Below are positions 31,137 through 37,178 of a DNA stretch of 37,178 nt, piece after piece. Made by a program: the position numbers and the translations under genes. Each line of letters begins with the position of its first letter. Positions within the stretch are counted from its first letter, which is position 1. This stretch comes from Clostridium thailandense (GTDB lineage: Bacteria > Bacillota > Clostridia > Clostridiales > Clostridiaceae), in NCBI RefSeq assembly GCF_019207025.1, contig NZ_JAEEGC010000097.1:1-37178 (forward strand), given 5' to 3'. The notes beneath the pieces were generated by a model. It was given only the letters and a program-made list of their open reading frames with translations. It did no database searches and was not told where the DNA came from.

Positions 31137-34100
31137 ATGAGAGAAACAAAAGAAAATTACAAAATAATGGAGTTAATTTATAAATCTCAGTATGTTACGA
31201 TTTTTAAGGCGTTGAATATTGAAAAAAATGAAAATGTTATAATTAAAGTATTAAACACTGAACCTAATAATCCAATAAATATATCAAAATTTAAGAACAA
31301 ATATAATATATTAAAAAAACTTGAAAGTGAATATATTGTAAAAGCTTATGAATTCTTAGAGTTTGAAAATAGACTTTCATTTATATTAGAGGATTTTGGA
31401 GGAGTTCCTCTTTTCCAATATGTAAAAAATAATAGCATTGAGCTAAAAGAATTATTGGAAATTGCATTAAAAATAACAAAATGTATTAAATATATTCATA
31501 GTAATAATATTGCCCATAGAAATATTAATCCATTTAGCATTATTTATAATTTTGAAAAAAAGATTATAAAGTTGTGTGGCTTTGAAGATTCATCAGAATT
31601 TTATTTTGAAACTGCAGAAGCGCTAAATCCCAATATACTCCATAATAAATTATACTATATTTCACCGGAACAGACTGGAAGAATGAATCGTCCAGTGGAT
31701 TATAGAACAGATTTTTATTCCTTAGGAATTATTTTGTATGAATTAACATGCTCTAAGCTTCCTTTTACTTCTTCTGATTCTGCAGATATAGTTTATTCTC
31801 ATATAGCTAAAACTCCCTTAGCTATTGATAAAATTAATCCAGATATTCCAACGAGTGTTTCAAAGATTATATTGAAGCTTATAAAAAAGATGCCTGAAGA
31901 TAGATATAAAAGTGCTTCAGGCATTGAAGCTGATTTACAAGAGTGCATAGACCAATTAGAAGAAAAGGGAACAATAGGAGAATTTGAATTGGCAAAAAAC
32001 GATGAATCGAATAATTTTGAAATTCCTAAAAAAATATACGGAAGAGATAATGAACTGAAAAAATTATTTAGTATATTTGAAAGAGCAGCTAAAGGAAATA
32101 CAGAGTTTATCTTTATTGGTGGATATTCTGGAATTGGCAAAACCGCATTGGTAAATGAACTTCATAAACCTATAATAAAATATCGCGGAATTTTTCTTTC
32201 AGGAAAATGCGATCAGTATAATAAAAATACTCCTTACTCAGCGTTGTTTGATGCACTTGATAAATTTTGCACTTATATTTTATCAGATTCAGAGAGTGAA
32301 GCAAAAAAGTGGAGAAAAAGAATACTAAATTCTCTTGGAAAAAATGGTGCTTTACTTATGAGTGTAATTCCCAAACTGCGGTTAATTATAGGATCACAAC
32401 CTGAAGTTATAGAAGAGTCTATTGTAGAAACACAGGTTAAATTTAGCATTGCTCTTCAGAATTTATTGAGATCTATATCTTCACAAAGCTGTCCAATTGT
32501 ATTTTTTATTGATGATCTTCAGTGGATAGATACAGCTTCTTTAGAACTTTTTGAAAAAGTTATTTTTGATAATAGTATTAGAGGATTGATGTTCATTTGT
32601 AGTTACAGAGAAAATGAAGTAGATGCATCGCACCCACTAATTAGAACAATTGAAAAAATAAAAAGAAATAACGGTAAAATAGAATATTTACATTTAGATA
32701 ATTTAGATATTAATGCTGTTACGGAAATGATATTTAATGTATTAAATCGTAATAAAGAAGATTCTCGAAAGCTAGCAAAAATAGTTCATGAAAAAACATT
32801 AGGCAATCCATTCTATATTATTGAATTTCTAAAATATTGTAATGAAAAAAAGTTATTGTATTATGATGTACATGAAAAAAGGTGGAGGTGGACTGAAATC
32901 GGTATAAGAAATAGTAAAACCTCAGACAATGTTGTGGAGTTCTTAATAGAGAAAATGAAAATGCTTCCTGAAGCTACAAAAGAACTTATTTCAATAGCTG
33001 CCTGTATTGGGAATCGGTTTGATATAGAAATGCTTGCAAAAATATCTGGAAAAAGTTTCGAAAATATAAATGAAGACTTAAAACCAGCTATAGCCGGCGA
33101 GATAATCTATATCCTAAAAAAATACAGCTTAAAATCTAAAAAAGTAGAATTTTTATTTTGCCATGATAAATTCCAACAGGCAGGATATTTTGATTTATCG
33201 GAAGAAAATAAGAAAATTATTCATATGAAAATTGCTAATTATTATGAGAATATAGAAGGACTAACAAATAACTCAAGCCTTTTTTTAGCAGCAGATCATT
33301 ATTCCAAGATATTAGAGTGTATTAATAAAAAAAACGATATCAAAAGAGTGGTCAATATCTTTTTAAATGCAGCAAAGGCTGCTAGACTTACTTCAGCCTT
33401 TGATACTGCAAGACGTTATCTTGAACTTGCAATGGATATTGTTCCAAAGTCTTTAAAAGATAATGCTTCCTTTATGCAGCCTATATATACTGAATACCAT
33501 CAAGTGCTTTTTAGTTTAGCTGACTTTGAGAAAGTAGATGAAATTTATTTTCAAATAGAAAAAATAATAAAAGATCCTATTAAATTGGTAAATGCTTGCT
33601 GTGTACAATTGATCAGCCTTTCAAATAGAAGTCGACATAAAGAGGCTTTTCAGCTAGGGATATCTCTTCTTGAAAAGCTTGGAATAAGTTATCCCGAAGA
33701 TAAATTAATAGATGTAATTGAAATAGAAATTGAAAAGTACTATTTGTATGAACGTAATGGGAGAATTGAAACACTTGAACAGAAAAAATTTATATCTAAC
33801 AAAAAAGATAATGCCATTGCAAAGCTTTTAAATAGGATTATTGCAGCTAGTTTCTTTTTCAATCCTTTAGCTTCCTTTTGGGTTGTTCTTGTAAGTGTTA
33901 ACTTAATGATTGAAAGAGGTATTACTAATTGGGGGTTAGAAGTTTCACCTTCTATAACATTGGTGTTAATTCCACTTAAAAATGATTTTTATACAGGATA
34001 TAAGCTTTCAAAAAAGGCAATATTTATTTTAGAACAAAATGGGTTCAATGAAGAATTATATAGAATGTATCATGGTTATAGCATTTTGAATTGTCATTGG

Positions 34101-36506
34101 TTTGAGCCCTTAGAAATGGCTATTTATTATGCTCATAAAGCTTATAAAGGAAACTTGGAAAGTGGTGAATTTGAATTTTCCTGCTATAGCTTTTTTACTA
34201 CTCAGGCAGGTACATTAGAATGCTGTAATTCTATTTCAGAAATGCAGCTTGAAGTAAAGAACGCCTTTACTTTTATTACTAAAATTGGTAACGTATATGC
34301 ACAGGAGTCATTCATTACTTTTCTTCAATTAATAAAAGCTTTAAAAGGGGAAACTCGAACATATGGGAGTTTTAATGATAAAGATTTTAATGAAGAAAAG
34401 CATTTAGAAGATGTTAACAATAATGGAATGGCAGTAGGAGTTTACTATATTTATAGAACTCTTTCAGCAGTGTTATTCAGTGATTTTAAAGAAGCATATA
34501 TACTTGCGAAAAAAGCTGATAATTATTTATCGTATGTTACTCCATATTACATAATAGCACTCCATTTCTTTTTAAAAGCTATTTCCATTTGCAAGATTAT
34601 TGAAGAAACAGAAAATGCAGAAGAAAAACAAATAATGAAAGAAATGTTGGAAGAAAGTAGACAGTGGCTATATGCAAGAGCAAAGGATGCTCCCTTTAAT
34701 TTTCAACATCTCTATGATATAGTATATGCTGAAATAAAAGCATTAGAAGGAAAATATGATGAAGCTTTTAAACTATATGAAAAGGCAATGCTGGAGGCAC
34801 AAGAAAATAGAAGACCATACCATTATGCACTAATGTGTGAAATTACAGGTCAAAGATACTTAAAAATGAGCATAAAAAAGACAGCAAGTTTTTATATTAG
34901 AGAGGCTTATTCAAGTTTCTTAGAGTGGGGAGCTGTAGGTAAAGCCGAATATATGAAAGAAAAATATAAGGACATATTATTTTCAAATAATAACTTTCAA
35001 AATTTATCTATGGAATGCAATGGTTTAAATTGTATAGATTTGAAAGCCATACTAAATGTATCTCAGGCTATTTCTATGGAAATTGAAAGAGACAAATTTC
35101 TTGGGAAATTAATGGGGATTGTGATGCAAAATTCCGGGAGCACTAAGGGACACATACTCATAAAAGATGAAAATAGATTGATTCTATCGGTTTCAGGAAG
35201 GTTGAATAATGAGTTAGAAATTATTATTGATCATAAAGAAATTGCTTTTGATAGTGCAGATACTAAAAAAATTATACCTATTTCTATGATTAATTATGCA
35301 GTGAGAACGAAAGAAGAAATAATTATTGACAGCGTTTCTAGAAGTCAATTTGCATATGATGATTATTTTGAAGAAAATAGTGTTCAGTCTGTAATATGTA
35401 TACCTATTCTGAAGCAAAATATTTTAAAAGGAGTAGTATATTTAGAAAATAACATATTGTCGAGAGCATTTACTAAAAATAATATTGCAGTATTAAAGAT
35501 AATTTCTTCACAGGCTGCAATTTCCGTTGAAAATGCCTTTTTGTATACCAAACTTGAAAATAAGGTAAAGGAACGCACTCTTCAGCTGGAGAAGACAATT
35601 TTTAAGCTGAAAGAGGCAAATTCTGCTTTGGAACAAGAGATTATCAATAGAATAACTACTGAAGAGGCTTTAAAGGAAAGCGAAAGACAAATTAGTTATT
35701 CTAGAGAATATGATAAAATTAAAATAGAGTTTTTTTCAAATATTTCTCATGAGTTAAGAACCCCGATTAATGTCATTTTTTCTGCACTGCAAGCGCATGA
35801 GTTAAAGATAAAAGGTTGTGTGGATAAAAACACCTATAAAAATTGTTGTAAATATAGTGATATAATGAAACAAAATTGTTATCGTCTTTTGAGATTGATT
35901 AATAATTTAATTGATATAACTAAAATAGACACAGGTTACTTTGGCATCAATAAAATAAATATAAATATTATAAATCTCATAGAAGATATAACTTTGTCTG
36001 TAGCCGATTATATTGAAAATAAAGGTTTATCTCTTATATTTGATACAGATGTAGAAGAAAAGGTTATTGCTTGTGACCCAGAGAAAATTGAGAGAATTAT
36101 TCTTAATTTACTTTCAAATTCAGTAAAATTTACCCAAAGCGGTGGTCATATAACAGTTAACATAGAAAACAGTATTGAAAATATTTTGATAAGAGTAAAA
36201 GATACAGGAAGAGGCATTCCAAAAGAAAAGTTAGACTCTATATTCGAAAGATTTGTACAAGTTGACAGATCTTTCACAAGAGATCATGAAGGAAGTGGAA
36301 TAGGGCTTTCACTTGTAAAAGCATTAGTAGAACTTCATGGCGGAACAATATCAGTAAAAAGTAGATCTGGTTATGGTACTGAGTTTACTATATGTATTCC
36401 ATGTGAATTAGTTAATGAAATTTATGGTGAAATTCCTTGCAGTGAAGATTTAAGTAAAAGCTATATTGAAAAAATTAATGTAGAATTCTCTGACATATAT
36501 AAATAA
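31137..36506 (+). CDS. Giant hybrid: degenerate Ser/Thr kinase, AAA ATPase, GAF, histidine kinase
   Basis: This 1789-residue soluble protein has, in order, a Ser/Thr protein-kinase fold (about 8-275), an AAA-type ATPase (about 295-560; Walker A GYSGIGKT 329-336, Walker B FFIDD ending at Asp459-Asp460), a long helical, TPR-like region (about 640-1290), a GAF domain (about 1300-1465), a coiled coil, and a histidine kinase (FFSNISHELRTP with His1538; NLLSNSVKF; GRGIPKEKLDSIFERF; GSGIGLSL). The kinase fold keeps Lys37, SPE and DFYSLG, but the catalytic loop is HRNINPFS (Asp to Asn129; Asn to Ser134) and DFG is GFE (Gly148). So the Ser/Thr kinase part is probably inactive as an enzyme, while the histidine kinase looks intact. 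There is no response regulator in the window, so its partner is elsewhere. The start fits AGGG 6 nt upstream. Confidence 0.93.
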   Translation: MRETKENYKIMELIYKSQYVTIFKALNIEKNENVIIKVLNTEPNNPINISKFKNKYNILKKLESEYIVKAYEFLEFENRLSFILEDFGGVPLFQYVKNNSIELKELLEIALKITKCIKYIHSNNIAHRNINPFSIIYNFEKKIIKLCGFEDSSEFYFETAEALNPNILHNKLYYISPEQTGRMNRPVDYRTDFYSLGIILYELTCSKLPFTSSDSADIVYSHIAKTPLAIDKINPDIPTSVSKIILKLIKKMPEDRYKSASGIEADLQECIDQLEEKGTIGEFELAKNDESNNFEIPKKIYGRDNELKKLFSIFERAAKGNTEFIFIGGYSGIGKTALVNELHKPIIKYRGIFLSGKCDQYNKNTPYSALFDALDKFCTYILSDSESEAKKWRKRILNSLGKNGALLMSVIPKLRLIIGSQPEVIEESIVETQVKFSIALQNLLRSISSQSCPIVFFIDDLQWIDTASLELFEKVIFDNSIRGLMFICSYRENEVDASHPLIRTIEKIKRNNGKIEYLHLDNLDINAVTEMIFNVLNRNKEDSRKLAKIVHEKTLGNPFYIIEFLKYCNEKKLLYYDVHEKRWRWTEIGIRNSKTSDNVVEFLIEKMKMLPEATKELISIAACIGNRFDIEMLAKISGKSFENINEDLKPAIAGEIIYILKKYSLKSKKVEFLFCHDKFQQAGYFDLSEENKKIIHMKIANYYENIEGLTNNSSLFLAADHYSKILECINKKNDIKRVVNIFLNAAKAARLTSAFDTARRYLELAMDIVPKSLKDNASFMQPIYTEYHQVLFSLADFEKVDEIYFQIEKIIKDPIKLVNACCVQLISLSNRSRHKEAFQLGISLLEKLGISYPEDKLIDVIEIEIEKYYLYERNGRIETLEQKKFISNKKDNAIAKLLNRIIAASFFFNPLASFWVVLVSVNLMIERGITNWGLEVSPSITLVLIPLKNDFYTGYKLSKKAIFILEQNGFNEELYRMYHGYSILNCHWFEPLEMAIYYAHKAYKGNLESGEFEFSCYSFFTTQAGTLECCNSISEMQLEVKNAFTFITKIGNVYAQESFITFLQLIKALKGETRTYGSFNDKDFNEEKHLEDVNNNGMAVGVYYIYRTLSAVLFSDFKEAYILAKKADNYLSYVTPYYIIALHFFLKAISICKIIEETENAEEKQIMKEMLEESRQWLYARAKDAPFNFQHLYDIVYAEIKALEGKYDEAFKLYEKAMLEAQENRRPYHYALMCEITGQRYLKMSIKKTASFYIREAYSSFLEWGAVGKAEYMKEKYKDILFSNNNFQNLSMECNGLNCIDLKAILNVSQAISMEIERDKFLGKLMGIVMQNSGSTKGHILIKDENRLILSVSGRLNNELEIIIDHKEIAFDSADTKKIIPISMINYAVRTKEEIIIDSVSRSQFAYDDYFEENSVQSVICIPILKQNILKGVVYLENNILSRAFTKNNIAVLKIISSQAAISVENAFLYTKLENKVKERTLQLEKTIFKLKEANSALEQEIINRITTEEALKESERQISYSREYDKIKIEFFSNISHELRTPINVIFSALQAHELKIKGCVDKNTYKNCCKYSDIMKQNCYRLLRLINNLIDITKIDTGYFGINKININIINLIEDITLSVADYIENKGLSLIFDTDVEEKVIACDPEKIERIILNLLSNSVKFTQSGGHITVNIENSIENILIRVKDTGRGIPKEKLDSIFERFVQVDRSFTRDHEGSGIGLSLVKALVELHGGTISVKSRSGYGTEFTICIPCELVNEIYGEIPCSEDLSKSYIEKINVEFSDIYK

Positions 36507-36519
36507 GGATATAAGGTAT

Positions 36520-36598
36520 GAGGGGCTGTTGCACTTAGGTAAGCACAGAAGAAAGTAGACTTATTCTGATTTGATTATCTTAAGTGAGACAACCCCTC
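36520..36598. repeat. Imperfect palindrome after the giant kinase gene
   Basis: GAGGGGCTGTTGCACTTAG (36520-36538) faces CTTAAGTGAGACAACCCCTC (36579-36598), with two short mismatched spots. No T run follows on either strand, so it may work only as a weak stop for the convergent genes. It looks like a repeat element rather than a plain terminator. Confidence 0.6.
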
Positions 36599-36609
36599 GT
36601 AAGTATGAT

Positions 36610-36624
36610 AGACACTTAACTTAT
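36610..36624 (-). repeat. Inverted copy of the ATAAGTTnAnTnTCT repeat
   Basis: On the minus strand this reads ATAAGTTAAGTGTCT, identical over 15 bases to positions 110-124. It overlaps the stop codon of ohr. Confidence 0.5.
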
Positions 36625-37040
36625 ACTACTTCTATTACTACATCTACATTTCCTCTAATAGCTTTTGAATATGGGCAGTTTTTATGAGCTATATTAGCAT
36701 ATTTTAGAGCTTTTTCTTTGTCTATTCCATCAATTGACACTTGCAGTTTTGCAGCTATTTTCAATCCTTTATCTTCTGGGTCCTCTACTAGTGATACAGT
36801 AGCTGTAACAGTAGTTTTTTCATAATCCACTCTGGATTTTTGTAAAACTACTTCTAATGCTCCATTAAAGCAGGTACTGTAAGTGGCTGCAAAAAGTTGT
36901 TCTGGATTTGTCAATGTTGTGGCTTCTCCCCCTAATTCTTTTGGCATAGCCACATCTAAACTAAAGGATTTATCTGGTGAATAAACTCTACCTTTTCTTG
37001 CACCTACATTAATCATTGTTGACTCATATAAAGTTTTCAT
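36621..37040 (-). CDS. ohr: Organic hydroperoxide resistance protein (Ohr)
   Basis: Ohr is a cytoplasmic thiol peroxidase that reduces organic hydroperoxides. The 139-residue chain has the family's start (MKTLYESTMINVGARKGRVY), the peroxidatic Cys57 in NPEQLFAATYSTCFNGAL and the resolving Cys122 in AHKNCPYSKAIRGNVDV, both needed for catalysis. The length is normal. AGGAGAT lies 7-8 nt before the ATG. The gene points towards the giant kinase gene and stands alone. A palindrome upstream may be an operator for an OhrR/MarR regulator, which is not in the window. Confidence 0.95.
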   Translation of the reverse strand: MKTLYESTMINVGARKGRVYSPDKSFSLDVAMPKELGGEATTLTNPEQLFAATYSTCFNGALEVVLQKSRVDYEKTTVTATVSLVEDPEDKGLKIAAKLQVSIDGIDKEKALKYANIAHKNCPYSKAIRGNVDVVIEVV

Positions 37041-37071
37041 AATTTTATCTCCTATTCATAATTTAATTTCA

Positions 37072-37094
37072 TAATCAATAATACATATTGATTA
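37072..37094 (-). promoter_or_regulatory. Palindrome upstream of ohr
   Basis: TAATCAATA (37072-37080) and TATTGATTA (37086-37094) form a perfect 9-bp inverted repeat with a 5-bp centre, about 32 bp before the ohr start. Its size fits a MarR-type repressor site. I cannot fix the -35/-10 elements in this AT-rich stretch. Positions 37095-37178 hold nothing else I can support. Confidence 0.45.
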
Positions 37095-37178
37095 ATAATT
37101 ATTGTTTATAAATTAATATAGCATACTTTTTTTATTAAAGCAACATAACTCATAAAAAAATACAGGGCAAACGCATGA

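Noticed and set aside
31799..32140. Minus-strand 113-codon ORF inside the giant kinase gene
   Set aside because: It is antisense to the strongly conserved kinase-ATPase sequence and has no ribosome binding site or family match.
31137..36506. Complete two-component system in the window
   Set aside because: The histidine kinase half is intact, but no receiver domain or response regulator gene is present, so the pathway cannot be completed here.
36520..36598. Possible insertion-sequence end (GGGGCTGTTGCA resembles some IS6-family ends)
   Set aside because: No transposase or second end of an element is present, and the palindrome is better explained as an intergenic repeat or weak stop signal.

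Overview
The window looks like chromosomal DNA from a low-GC Firmicute, most likely a Clostridium sensu stricto species. The base composition is strongly AT-rich. Ribosome binding sites are strong (GGAGG type) and TTG starts recur. Many families are typical of clostridia: the C_GCAxxG_C_C protein, DUF3786, a SEC-C methionine aminopeptidase, Amj and an alanine/ornithine-type racemase. I see no rRNA, tRNA, transposase, integrase, prophage module or CRISPR array. It reads as a mosaic of small transcription units separated by intrinsic terminators.

Layout. (1) 1-1240: tail of an upstream unit, a GNAT acetyltransferase and peptide deformylase. (2) 1241-1714: a gene-free stretch with a hairpin of about 155 nt, a terminator and a dyad in front of the next operon. 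(3) 1715-5252: a two-gene operon of a WYL-domain regulator overlapping a WYL domain fused to a complete RtcB RNA ligase. This is the most interesting locus. (4) 5338-7098: a CcdA-thioredoxin fusion and an HxlR regulator, a redox unit. (5) 7319-15033: mostly single metabolic or stress genes: C_GCAxxG_C_C protein, nitroreductase, an unknown coiled-coil protein, a MerR-methyltransferase fusion, two metallo-beta-lactamase-fold hydrolases, SEC-C methionine aminopeptidase, a GNAT and a macrodomain protein. Several gaps here hold recognisable scraps of decayed genes (GNAT and VOC families). (6) 15117-19769: two large tandem paralogous secreted proteins on the minus strand. (7) 20011-27923: Amj lipid II flippase, a VOC protein, a CorC/CNNM-type membrane protein, DUF3786, an AraC regulator with CsaA, an amino-acid-binding lipoprotein, and a racemase-tRNA editing pair. 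(8) 28206-29735: a membrane chemoreceptor on the minus strand. (9) 30002-30759: the rpsF-rpsR operon, in which ssb has been lost and only its acidic C-terminal tail remains. (10) 31008-36506: a 1789-residue hybrid kinase/ATPase/histidine kinase whose N-terminal Ser/Thr kinase domain has lost its catalytic residues, preceded by a small leader ORF that can pair with its ribosome binding site. (11) 36621-37040: Ohr peroxidase on the minus strand with a dyad upstream.

How the parts fit. The WYL/WYL-RtcB pair has the logic of a self-contained, ligand-controlled RNA repair operon, analogous to the RtcR-controlled rtc operon of proteobacteria but with WYL domains as the candidate sensors. The CcdA-thioredoxin/HxlR unit, nitroreductase and Ohr suggest redox and peroxide handling. 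A short repeat containing ATAAGTTnAnTnTCT recurs at four intergenic or gene-end sites, in two cases inside large inverted repeats, and links otherwise unrelated loci.
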